This document shows, one piece after another, positions 24,602-32,324 of a stretch of 44,820 nucleotides of DNA; positions within the stretch are counted from its first letter, which is position 1; every line of letters begins with the position of its first letter. Under the pieces are notes generated by a model. The model had not been told where the DNA came from. It saw only the letters and a program-made list of their open reading frames with translations, and made no database searches. The translations under genes and the position numbers were made by a program. The stretch covers positions 1 to 44,820 of the forward strand of contig JBKEEF010000023.1 in assembly GCA_047975765.1 (NCBI GenBank). Direction: 5' to 3'. This stretch comes from JAQWBS01 sp047975765 (lineage in GTDB: Bacteria; Pseudomonadota; Alphaproteobacteria; RF32; CAG-239).

Positions 24602-24648
24602 AGTCTATCTTTTTAGATGTTTTTGTCAAGAAACTTTTTATCTTGACA
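24602..24648. promoter_or_regulatory. Palindromic operator with a divergent promoter between the orphan gene and nadM
   Basis: TGTCAAGA (24624-24631) and TCTTGACA (24641-24648) form a perfect 8-bp inverted repeat with a 9-bp spacer. On the minus strand its TTGACA pairs with TAGACT (24602-24607) at 16-bp spacing, giving a promoter for the 89-residue gene. On the plus strand the mirrored TTGACA (24643-24648) could be the -35 for nadM, but the -10 is weak. A repressor bound to the palindrome would cover both -35 boxes. Confidence 0.5.
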
Positions 24649-24679
24649 AAGGTATAAAAATAAATCAAACTCAACTTGT

Positions 24680-24736
24680 TCTCGTCATCCGAAGGGCTAA
24701 TGGATGAAGAATAGGTACAAACTGAGCCGGTTTGGA
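24680..24736 (+). ncRNA. Candidate riboswitch-like motif, copy 1 (nadM leader)
   Basis: After TCG, hairpin P1 pairs TCATCC (24685-24690) with GGATGA (24702-24707) around an 11-nt loop, GAAGGGCTAAT. A linker with AGGTACAAA follows. A second hairpin pairs CAAACT (24718-24723) with GGTTTG (24729-24734) around the loop GAGCC. GGCT in loop 1 is complementary to AGCC in loop 2, allowing a pseudoknot or kissing contact. The same layout, with compensatory changes in P1, recurs at 25358-25410 before pncA. It is not a family I can name; ligand sensing is inference. Confidence 0.6.
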
Positions 24737-24775
24737 ATTGATGTCTGGTTCTTAGACTCTTTCTCTCAAATTGTG

Positions 24776-24798
24776 CTCCTAATGATAGGAGTTTTTTT
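24776..24798 (+). promoter_or_regulatory. Terminator or RBS-sequestering hairpin directly before nadM
   Basis: CTCCTA (24776-24781) and TAGGAG (24786-24791) form a 6-bp stem with an ATGA loop, followed by exactly seven T residues and then the ATG at 24799. The 3' arm is also the nadM Shine-Dalgarno sequence at ideal spacing. The same hairpin can therefore stop transcription or hide the ribosome-binding site, as an expression platform for the motif at 24680-24736. Confidence 0.65.
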
Positions 24799-25341
24799 AT
24801 GCCTAACTTTAAATATAAACACGGTCTTAGTATTATGCGTGTACAACCCTTTCATATTGGGCATAATCGTATGATTGAGATGATGCTCAAAGACTGTGAA
24901 ATGGTAACGATTGTTTTGGGTTCTATTCAAGAACAAGGAACAGAACGTAATCCGCTCAATTACACAACACGCAAAAAGATGATTCAAAATATCTATCGCA
25001 ACTCACCAGATTATCCTCGCCTTAAAATTATCGGTTTGTTTGATATTAATAATCCAGCAGAATGGGCAGAATATGTGATGGATTTCATGGTTGAGAGTTT
25101 TCCAGATTTAGCTAAGCCAGATGTTTATTATGCAGGAAGCAAATATGATGCACACTGGTTTAGACAGGCTTTTGAAAAGATTGAACTCATTGACAGAACA
25201 TCACAAGATTTTCCTTTTGTGACGGGAACAATGGTTCGAGATATGATAAAATTTGGAGATGTTCGTTGGAAGAATTTTATTAATCCGGAAAACCACAAAA
25301 TTATTGAAGAAAGCTTTTTCAAGAAAAAAGCAATTATCTAA
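24799..25341 (+). CDS. nadM: Nicotinamide/nicotinate mononucleotide adenylyltransferase, NadM-like
   Basis: A 180-residue nucleotidyltransferase that transfers AMP from ATP to (N)aMN to form the dinucleotide. The HxGH-type motif is MRVQPFHIGH (residues 13-22), of the archaeal NadM / NadR-N type rather than the NadD type. The second signature, equivalent to ISxTxxR, is FVTGTMVRDMI (140-150). It is the first gene of the NAD salvage operon, which fixes the substrate class: NaMN from the downstream phosphoribosyltransferase. Specificity for NMN versus NaMN cannot be read from sequence alone. Its leader is structured (see 24680-24798). Confidence 0.82.
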   Translation: MPNFKYKHGLSIMRVQPFHIGHNRMIEMMLKDCEMVTIVLGSIQEQGTERNPLNYTTRKKMIQNIYRNSPDYPRLKIIGLFDINNPAEWAEYVMDFMVESFPDLAKPDVYYAGSKYDAHWFRQAFEKIELIDRTSQDFPFVTGTMVRDMIKFGDVRWKNFINPENHKIIEESFFKKKAII

Positions 25342-25355
25342 AAAACATAAACACC

Positions 25356-25412
25356 TTCGTCTTTCACAGGGCTTATGAAAGAAAGGTCAAAAATAACCTT
25401 AGCCAAGGAGTA
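25356..25412 (+). ncRNA. Candidate riboswitch-like motif, copy 2 (pncA leader)
   Basis: After TCG, hairpin P1 pairs TCTTTC (25360-25365) with GAAAGA (25377-25382) around an 11-nt loop, ACAGGGCTTAT. A linker with AGGTCAAA follows, and then CCTT (25397-25400) pairs with AAGG (25405-25408) around the loop AGCC. The second hairpin buries the pncA Shine-Dalgarno AAGGAG (25405-25410), so control would be translational. An alternative linker hairpin, AAGGT with ACCTT (25383-25400), would free the site. Loop 1 GGCT and loop 2 AGCC are complementary, as in copy 1. Confidence 0.6.
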
Positions 25413-25416
25413 GAAT

Positions 25417-26064
25417 ATGAAACAAAGAATATTTATGCTTGTCGATTTTCAAAACGATTTTGTAGATATTGACGGCGCACTCAGTGTTAAAAATCCTGAA
25501 TTGATTGAAAGAACTCAAAGATTTGCTGATTGTCTGCAAAAGACAATGTTTGATGAAATATTAGTCACAGCAGACACACATAATCCTCATACTTATCCTA
25601 TGTCACAAGAAGCAAAAAGCTTTCCACCACACTGCTATGAAGGCAAATGGGGTTGGGAACAGGCTGTCCAACTTAAAGATAATATTCCAAGCCGTCTTCT
25701 CAGAAAAAGCGGATATGATATTTGGCAGGAAGAAAAAAAATATCCAGAGCTTCAACAGAATTGGCAAGGGAAAGAGGTTTATCTTGCTGGATTGGTAAGT
25801 GACGTCTGTGTTCAAAAAGCTATGGATGGTTTTTTGAAAAGAGGAGCCAAAGTTATTGTTTTTGAAGATTTAACTCAAGGACTTCAGAAGCAAATGAATG
25901 GGATTGTTGCAGAAGATAAATATATGAATGATGTTGCAAATGGAAATCTTCGTTTGATGACAACAAAACAGTTTATGAGGAGTATGCTTGCTGAAAAAAA
26001 GTCTGAATACGCTCAAAGAGGAAAAATTGAATTGTTAAGAGGAGGTGAGCGTCATGAGAGATAA
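25417..26064 (+). CDS. pncA: Nicotinamidase
   Basis: It hydrolyses nicotinamide to nicotinate and ammonia, the entry step of the Preiss-Handler salvage route. In this 215-residue isochorismatase-fold protein the catalytic triad is D10, K97 and C131 (in VSDVCVQKAM). The metal site is D53, H55 and H72 (TADTHNPHTYP, FPPHC). A C-terminal tail of about 30 basic residues is longer than usual. Its end overlaps the pncB start by 11 bp. AAGGAG lies 6 bp before the ATG, inside the leader hairpin. Confidence 0.93.
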   Translation: MKQRIFMLVDFQNDFVDIDGALSVKNPELIERTQRFADCLQKTMFDEILVTADTHNPHTYPMSQEAKSFPPHCYEGKWGWEQAVQLKDNIPSRLLRKSGYDIWQEEKKYPELQQNWQGKEVYLAGLVSDVCVQKAMDGFLKRGAKVIVFEDLTQGLQKQMNGIVAEDKYMNDVANGNLRLMTTKQFMRSMLAEKKSEYAQRGKIELLRGGERHER

Positions 26065-27541
26065 TGTTTTACAAAAAGGGACACCACTGTTTTGTGATTT
26101 ATATCATCTGACAATGGCTCAAGCTTGGTTTAATGATAATAAGCACTACGAGGATAAGATTTCAGAAGCTTATTTTAGAAAATGTCCATTTGGAGGAGCG
26201 TATCTTATTGCAGCAGGGCTTGCTGAGTTTTTAGAATGGATTGAAAATTGGAAAGTAACCCAAGAAGATATTAATTATCTTGAAACATATAAGGGTATAG
26301 ATGATAAACCATTATTTACGGAAGAATTTCTCTATTTTCTGAAAAACAGTAAACTTGAGGTGAATATTCGTTCAGTAGAAGAGGGGCAAATTGTTTTTCC
26401 TAATGAACCGGTTTTAGTCGTTAGAGGCCCTTGTTGGCAAGTGGATATGGTTGAAGCAGCATTTTTGAATATTTTTAATTCTCAGAGCTTGATTGCAACG
26501 AAAGCTTCACGCATTGTTCATGCAGCTCAGTCTGATGGAATTAATCACCCTGTTTTGGAGTTTGGGCTTCGTCGCTCTCAAGAGCTTGGTTCTTTTACGC
26601 AAACGAGAGCTTCTTTTATTGGTGGTTGTGTAGCAACCTCTAATGTTGAGGCAGCAAGAGCATATGGTATACCAGCAAAAGGGACTATGGCTCATTCTTA
26701 TATTATGACTTATGAAAATGAGCTTGATGCTTTCAAATCTTTTATGAAATCTGCTCAGGGAAATGCGACTTTACTTGTTGATACTTATGATACAAGGGAA
26801 GGAATTTTGAATGCTATAAAGGCTAGTGAAGAAACAAAAATTCCTCTGCAAGGTATTAGGATTGATTCAGGAGACTTGGCTTATTGGAGTAAGGAAGCGA
26901 GGAAGCTCTTGAATGAAAAAGGTTTTGAAAAAACAAAAATTGTCATTTCAAATGATTTAGATGAGTATTCTGTTGAAAATATTATTGCGGTGCAAAAGGC
27001 TTGTCCGGATATTATTGCAGCAGGAACAAAACTGGTTACAGCTTATGATATGCCAGCACTTGGAGGTGTATTCAAAGTTAAAGAAGTTCGCAGTCAGCCA
27101 AAGATTAAGATTGCAGAAGGCAAAACCACTATTCCTGGAGCAACAAATGTTGTTAGAATTTATGAGGATGGAAAATTTGCAGGTGACGTTATCGTTCGCT
27201 CTACAGAAAGATTGGTTGATTATGCGAATAGGCTTAATGAAAATTTAGTTTCTTGCGTTCAGGGAATTGAAGGAAAAAAGAAAGTTTTCCTAAAAGGATC
27301 AGAGGCGAAAGAATTGTTAAGAGATACGGTTATTGGTGGAAAAGTTGTTCAGAGTATGAAGGTTAATGATTTGTACAAATTACAAAATCGTGTCAGAGAA
27401 AATTTAGAACAATTAGATGAATCTCATCGTAGGCTTTCTAATCCTCATCTTTATGGTGTTGGGCTTTCAGAAAAGTTATTGAAAATTCAAAATAAAATGA
27501 TTACACAGCATAATAACATACAAAAAGCAAAGGAGATTTAA
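26054..27541 (+). CDS. pncB: Nicotinate phosphoribosyltransferase
   Basis: It makes nicotinate mononucleotide from nicotinate and PRPP, with ATP hydrolysis. In this 495-residue protein of the long bacterial type, PLFCDLYHLTMAQAW lies at the N terminus. EFGLRRSQ is near residues 169-176, GTMAHSYIM carries the phosphorylatable histidine H214, LLVDTYDT follows, and GIRIDSGDLAYW is the phosphate-binding region. The start is ATG 26054 with AGGAGG 8 bp upstream; an in-frame GTG at 26045 lies between that site and the ATG. It is translationally coupled to pncA. Confidence 0.95.
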   Translation: MRDNVLQKGTPLFCDLYHLTMAQAWFNDNKHYEDKISEAYFRKCPFGGAYLIAAGLAEFLEWIENWKVTQEDINYLETYKGIDDKPLFTEEFLYFLKNSKLEVNIRSVEEGQIVFPNEPVLVVRGPCWQVDMVEAAFLNIFNSQSLIATKASRIVHAAQSDGINHPVLEFGLRRSQELGSFTQTRASFIGGCVATSNVEAARAYGIPAKGTMAHSYIMTYENELDAFKSFMKSAQGNATLLVDTYDTREGILNAIKASEETKIPLQGIRIDSGDLAYWSKEARKLLNEKGFEKTKIVISNDLDEYSVENIIAVQKACPDIIAAGTKLVTAYDMPALGGVFKVKEVRSQPKIKIAEGKTTIPGATNVVRIYEDGKFAGDVIVRSTERLVDYANRLNENLVSCVQGIEGKKKVFLKGSEAKELLRDTVIGGKVVQSMKVNDLYKLQNRVRENLEQLDESHRRLSNPHLYGVGLSEKLLKIQNKMITQHNNIQKAKEI

Positions 27542-27542
27542 G

Positions 27543-28319
27543 ATGCAAAAATTGTGGAATAAATTAGTGTTTGGTTTCAAAGATTATTGCGTGGAAAATG
27601 GGTTTGATAAGGTTTGTTTGGGATTGTCTGGCGGAATTGATTCAGCTGTTTGCGCTGTTATCGCTAAAAAAGCTTTGGGTGCAGAAAATGTTTATGCTTA
27701 TATGATGAAAACGAACTATACTTCTGAGTTGAGTTTGAAGATTGCAAAGAAAATTTCAGAGTTAAATCATATTCCCTATCAAGTAATTGATATTCAACCT
27801 GAAGTTGATGTCTATGCTGAAAAACTGTCTAATATCTTTAATGAAGAACCAAAAGACATCGTGATGCAAAATGTACAAGCCAGAATTAGAGGGCAAATAT
27901 TAATGGCAATTTCAAATCAGTTTGGCTATTTAGTTTTGTCTTGTGGAAATAAGTCTGAAGCTGCGATGGGTTATTGTACCTTATATGGTGATACTTGTGG
28001 TGGTTTGGTGCCAATAGGTGATGTTTATAAAACGGATGTTTTTAAATTAGCTCATTGGCTTAATCAGAAACTTGGAGAAGTTCTTCCTAAGGAAGTTCTC
28101 AACCGAGCGCCAAGTGCAGAACTAAAGGCAGGGCAAAAAGATGAAGATAGTCTTCCTAAATATGATGTTCTTGATGCAATCTTAAGGCAATATATTGATG
28201 AAGGTAAAAAGAAAGAAGAAATCAAACAAAATGCTGAACTTGTGGATTTTGTGATTAAGACATATCACAAAATGGCATATAAGAGAAAGCAGTTGGCTTT
28301 TATAGTTGAGGTAGAGTGA
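27543..28319 (+). CDS. nadE: NAD synthetase, synthetase domain only
   Basis: It amidates nicotinate adenine dinucleotide to NAD with ATP, the last step of the pathway. The 258-residue product has the PP-loop SGGIDSA (residues 29-35) and GNKSEAAMGYCTLYGD (135-150). The GNKSE form is more typical of the synthetase half of glutamine-dependent enzymes, yet there is no N-terminal nitrilase-like glutaminase domain, so it should use free ammonia or a partner. It starts one base after the pncB stop, with AAAGGAG upstream. It ends the operon with TGA. Confidence 0.93.
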   Translation: MQKLWNKLVFGFKDYCVENGFDKVCLGLSGGIDSAVCAVIAKKALGAENVYAYMMKTNYTSELSLKIAKKISELNHIPYQVIDIQPEVDVYAEKLSNIFNEEPKDIVMQNVQARIRGQILMAISNQFGYLVLSCGNKSEAAMGYCTLYGDTCGGLVPIGDVYKTDVFKLAHWLNQKLGEVLPKEVLNRAPSAELKAGQKDEDSLPKYDVLDAILRQYIDEGKKKEEIKQNAELVDFVIKTYHKMAYKRKQLAFIVEVE

Positions 28320-28323
28320 AAAA

Positions 28324-28602
28324 TCAGAGTAGTTGTTCTATTAGCTCATCAGTAGATAGTTTAGAAATATTATGAAGGAAAGCTTCACAAAGATTTCTAT
28401 AGTATAAAGTGGTGAAAAGCCTAATGGCTGGTGTTAGTCCCATATCTGGACTTTTGCCAGCCTTGATTTTTTCAACAAGTTTTTTTCGCTTAATCTTTTC
28501 ATTAAGACAAATTTCATCGAATGCTTCCCACTCTTTATCACATAATCTGATGCAAGTATTTCGAGCGTTTAAACAAATAATTTTATTTACAAGAACAACC
28601 AT
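28324..28602 (-). CDS. Ribbon-helix-helix (RHH_4-like) protein
   Basis: A 92-residue small DNA-binding type protein. NARNTCIRLCDKEWEAFDEI (strand then helix) and the later GLTPAIRLFTTLYYRNLCEA helix fit the alphaproteobacterial RHH_4 domain (PF13467 pattern: R..S..L....W..L..IA......LS.AIR.F.L.YYR). It converges on nadE and stops 4 bp beyond it, with no terminator visible between them. ATG 28602 is preferred; an in-frame TTG at 28629 lies close to the -10-like TATACT. It may act on the palindrome in its own promoter or on the NAD operon. Confidence 0.7.
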   Translation of the reverse strand: MVVLVNKIICLNARNTCIRLCDKEWEAFDEICLNEKIKRKKLVEKIKAGKSPDMGLTPAIRLFTTLYYRNLCEAFLHNISKLSTDELIEQLL

Positions 28603-28618
28603 ATTATTTTTTTCTAAT

Positions 28619-28656
28619 AGTATATACAACCTAAAATCGAGTTAGTTATAAACTCG
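28619..28656 (-). promoter_or_regulatory. Promoter -10 and palindrome upstream of the RHH gene
   Basis: On the minus strand TATACT (28619-28624) lies downstream of a palindrome, CGAGTT (28638-28643) with AACTCG (28651-28656), 7-bp spacer. The palindrome overlaps the expected -35 position. This is a candidate operator for autoregulation; RHH proteins usually bind short inverted repeats. Confidence 0.35.
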
Positions 28657-28722
28657 CCTGTAATAATTATCAAATAAATATTAAGTAATTGCAATAACAA
28701 TTTATTTTTTATGGAGATGTGG

Positions 28723-28750
28723 TTGTGTATAACAATTAAAAACATATAAT
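28723..28750 (+). promoter_or_regulatory. Possible upstream promoter in the rpsJ leader region
   Basis: TTGTGT (28723-28728) and a perfect TATAAT (28745-28750) are spaced by 16 bp, about 390 bp before rpsJ. It could be a distal S10 promoter or drive a short RNA; no ORF follows. Confidence 0.35.
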
Positions 28751-28944
28751 GGGTTATTAAAAGTAGAAAAATCCTGTTAATATTTTGAATTTTAACAAAA
28801 ACGAAACATATATTAATAAAATATGAATTATTGACTCAATGGACTCAAAATAAAATTTGTCAACTCGATTTTCTTTGAATCTGAGTCGGAGTTTGGAGCT
28901 AGTTTATAAACTTGAAAAAAATGGAAAAATTGTGAAAAAAGCAC

Positions 28945-28973
28945 TTGCATATTAGTGTGGCTTATGTTACAAG
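28945..28973 (+). promoter_or_regulatory. Main promoter candidate of the S10 operon
   Basis: TTGCAT (28945-28950) and TACAAG (28968-28973) are spaced by 17 bp. Transcription would start near 28980, giving a leader of about 160 nt to rpsJ. The whole gap 28603-29138 has no other support for a gene. Confidence 0.55.
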
Positions 28974-28979
28974 AAGCAC

Positions 28980-29138
28980 AGATTTTTATTTTATGGGGAA
29001 ACCTGTAGGGTATAGAACATAGGGCAAACCCTCTTGAATTCAATGGTTCGCTTGTTTTTAGTTTAGATGGCAATATTTGGCTAAGGCTAGATTTTTGTCG
29101 TCTAGTTATATTAATAAATATTTGGAAAAGTATTTAAA
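28980..29138 (+). promoter_or_regulatory. Untranslated leader of the S10 operon
   Basis: This AT-rich leader has small hairpins: AGGG CAAA CCCT near 29021-29034, and CTAGA (29087-29091) with TCTAG (29101-29105). A direct repeat AATATTTGG occurs near 29073 and 29117. L4-mediated control is known for the gammaproteobacterial S10 leader; no clear similarity is visible here, so a regulatory role is only suggested by its length. Confidence 0.35.
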
Positions 29139-29450
29139 ATGATGGATACACAAAACATAAGAATTCGCCTTAAGGCTTTTGATCACAGACTATTGGACCT
29201 TTCTACAAAAGAAATCGTTCATACTGCCAAAAGAACTGGGGCAAATGTAAGAGGACCAATTCCTCTTCCAACACAAATCGAGAAGTTTACTGTTAACCGT
29301 TCTCCACACGTAGATAAAAAATCTCGTGAACAGTTCGAAATTCGTACACACAAGAGACTTCTTGATATCGTAGACCCAACACCGCAAACTGTTGATGCTC
29401 TAATGAAATTAGACTTGGCTGCTGGTGTTAATGTCGAAATTAAACTTTAA
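29139..29450 (+). CDS. rpsJ: 30S ribosomal protein S10 (uS10)
   Basis: S10 is part of the 30S head and, as NusE, of transcription antitermination complexes. The 103-residue product shows IRIRLKAFDHRLLD, GPIPLPT and the C-terminal VDPTPQTVDALMKLDLAAGV. Two adjacent ATG codons (29139, 29142) are possible; the first is 10 bp from GGAAAAG. It is the first gene of the S10-spc-alpha cluster, here 5.5 kb away from tuf. Confidence 0.98.
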   Translation: MMDTQNIRIRLKAFDHRLLDLSTKEIVHTAKRTGANVRGPIPLPTQIEKFTVNRSPHVDKKSREQFEIRTHKRLLDIVDPTPQTVDALMKLDLAAGVNVEIKL

Positions 29451-29511
29451 TTTATAACAAAGTTGGTTTTTTGAAAAAGTAAAAATCAACCTATTGAAAA
29501 GGGTAAAAATA

Positions 29512-30237
29512 ATGCGTACGGGTCTAATTGCTAAAAAGCTTGGAATGTCTCGCGTTTTTGAAGCAGGTGGTGTTCATGTTCCTGTAACTGTTCTCCAAGT
29601 TGATGACTTGAAAGTTGTTGACGTTAGAACAAATGACAGAGATGGTTATACTGCTGTTCAATTGGGTACTGGTTCTGTTAAAGTTAAGAACGTATCTAAA
29701 GCTTTGAAGGGACATTTTGCAAAAGCTAATTTGGAACCAAAGAAAAAGATTAGCGAATTCAGAGTTTCTGAAGATTGCTTGCTTAATGTTGGTGATACTT
29801 TGAGTGTTGAACACTTTGTTGAAGGACAATATGTTGATGTATGCTCAACTTCAATCGGTAAAGGTTTTGCCGGTGTAATGAAACGTCACAACTTTGCAGG
29901 TCTTGAAGCTTCTCACGGTGTGTCTGTGTCACACAGAGCTCACGGTTCGACTGGTCAAAGACAAGATCCTGGTAAGGTATTTAAGAATAAGAAAATGGCT
30001 GGACATATGGGTGCTGAACGTGTAACTGTTCAAAACTTGCGTGTTGTTGCTGTTGATTCTGCTAGAGGTTTAGTTTTGGTTAAAGGTGCTGTTCCTGGTG
30101 GTGAAAACGCTTGGGTTCGTATCACTGACTCAATCAAAAAACAATCTAAAGTGGAACTTCCTATGCCTGCGGGACTTAAGAAAGTTGATGAACCTGTTGC
30201 AGTTAAAGCTGAAGAAATTTCAGCTGATAATGCATAA
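29512..30237 (+). CDS. rplC: 50S ribosomal protein L3 (uL3)
   Basis: An early 50S assembly protein near the peptidyl transferase centre. The 241-residue product starts MRTGLIAKKLGMSR and contains the conserved GFAGVMKRHNF and HGSTGQRQDPGKVFKNKKMA loop. The C-terminal extension beyond about residue 215 is rich in lysine and alanine. ATG 29512 follows AAAGGG; upstream in-frame codons are not needed. Confidence 0.98.
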   Translation: MRTGLIAKKLGMSRVFEAGGVHVPVTVLQVDDLKVVDVRTNDRDGYTAVQLGTGSVKVKNVSKALKGHFAKANLEPKKKISEFRVSEDCLLNVGDTLSVEHFVEGQYVDVCSTSIGKGFAGVMKRHNFAGLEASHGVSVSHRAHGSTGQRQDPGKVFKNKKMAGHMGAERVTVQNLRVVAVDSARGLVLVKGAVPGGENAWVRITDSIKKQSKVELPMPAGLKKVDEPVAVKAEEISADNA

Positions 30238-30256
30238 CTTTTAAGGATAGATGAAA

Positions 30257-30880
30257 ATGAAACAGGACATCTTAAATTTAGATAATGAAAAAGTTGGCAC
30301 AATTGACCTTAACGAATCAATTTTCGGTTTGGAAGTTCGTGCAGACATCTTGCAAAGAGTTGTGAGATGGCAACTTGCTAGATTACAATCTGGTAATCAC
30401 AAAGCTAAAGGTAGATCTGAAGTGTCACGTAGTGGTAGCAAGCCTTTTAAACAAAAAGGTACTGGCCGCGCACGTCAAGGTGATCGTAAAGCTCCACACA
30501 TGACTGGTGGTGGTGTTGCTTTCGGTCCAGTTGTGAGAAGTCACGCTCACGATCTTACTAAGAAGTTTAGAGCACTCGGTTTGAAGACAGCTCTTTCTTC
30601 TAAAGCTCAAAATGGCAACCTTGTTATCGTTGATAGTACAAAAATTTCAACTCCAAAAACGAAAGACTTATTGTCTAAGTTGGACACTTGTGGTTTGAAA
30701 AATTGTCTATTTATTGATGGCAAAGAAGTTGATGTGAACTTCGCATTGGCAAGCAGAAATATTGTTAATGTTGATGTTCTTCCAGCAATCGGTGCAAACG
30801 TATATGACATCTTGAAGAAAGACAAACTTGTTTTGACTAAAGATGCTATTGCTTGCTTAGAGGAGAGATTTAATGGCTAA
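30257..30880 (+). CDS. rplD: 50S ribosomal protein L4 (uL4)
   Basis: An early 50S assembly protein with a long loop reaching the exit tunnel (GSKPFKQKGTGRARQGDRKA region). In gammaproteobacteria it also represses the S10 operon. The 207-residue form starting MKQDILNLD at 30257 matches alphaproteobacterial L4 N termini and has AAGGA at 9-bp spacing; an ATG at 30251 is too close to it. The 3' end overlaps rplW by 8 bp. Confidence 0.97.
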   Translation: MKQDILNLDNEKVGTIDLNESIFGLEVRADILQRVVRWQLARLQSGNHKAKGRSEVSRSGSKPFKQKGTGRARQGDRKAPHMTGGGVAFGPVVRSHAHDLTKKFRALGLKTALSSKAQNGNLVIVDSTKISTPKTKDLLSKLDTCGLKNCLFIDGKEVDVNFALASRNIVNVDVLPAIGANVYDILKKDKLVLTKDAIACLEERFNG

Positions 30881-31190
30881 GTCAAAAAAGACAAATAATG
30901 TAACTACAAAAATGTATGATACATTGGTTCGTCCGGTTATTACTGAAAAGTCAATGATTTCTTCAGAAGCTGGAAAGGTAACTTTTATGGTTCCATTGGA
31001 CGCAACTAAGGGTGAAGTTAAATCTGCTGTTGAAAGCATTTTTAACACTTCAGTTGTTAAAGTTAATACGATTCGTCAGTTCGGTAAAGAAAAACGTTTT
31101 AAAGGTCATATCGGTCAAAGATCTGATTATAAAAAAGCGGTCGTTACTTTAGCTGATGGTCAAAATATTGATATTACAACAGGAATATAG
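30873..31190 (+). CDS. rplW: 50S ribosomal protein L23 (uL23)
   Basis: L23 sits at the tunnel exit and docks trigger factor and SRP. At 105 residues it shows the conserved RPVITEKSM near the N terminus and VNTIRQFGKEKRFKGHIGQR in the middle. The start ATG lies inside the end of rplD behind AGAGGAGAG, giving translational coupling. Confidence 0.98.
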   Translation: MAKSKKTNNVTTKMYDTLVRPVITEKSMISSEAGKVTFMVPLDATKGEVKSAVESIFNTSVVKVNTIRQFGKEKRFKGHIGQRSDYKKAVVTLADGQNIDITTGI

Positions 31191-31193
31191 AAA

Positions 31194-32030
<837 letters not shown>

Positions 32031-32042
32031 GGAGAAACGCTG

Positions 32043-32324
32043 ATGACACGTTCCGTATGGAAAGGGCCGTTTGTTGATGGCTATCTTCTAAAGAAAGCAG
32101 ACAAATCCAGAGCTTCTAGTCGTAACGAAGTGATTAAAATTTGGTCTCGTAGATCAACTGTTCTTCCAATGTTTGTTGGACTTACTTTTGGTGTACACAA
32201 TGGCCACAAATTTATTCCAGTTCTCGTTACTGAAGATATGGTTGGACATAAGTTTGGTGAATTTGCGCCTACTCGTACATGTTACGGTCACGCTGCAGAT
32301 AAAAAAGCTAAGAGAGGTAAATAA
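32043..32324 (+). CDS. rpsS: 30S ribosomal protein S19 (uS19)
   Basis: A 30S head protein that contacts the A-site finger and S13. The 93-residue product has TRSVWKGPFVDGYLLKKA at the N terminus and the FVGLTFGVHNGHKFIPV and GHKFGEFAPTR regions. The stop overlaps the rplV ATG by one base (TAATG). Confidence 0.98.
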   Translation: MTRSVWKGPFVDGYLLKKADKSRASSRNEVIKIWSRRSTVLPMFVGLTFGVHNGHKFIPVLVTEDMVGHKFGEFAPTRTCYGHAADKKAKRGK

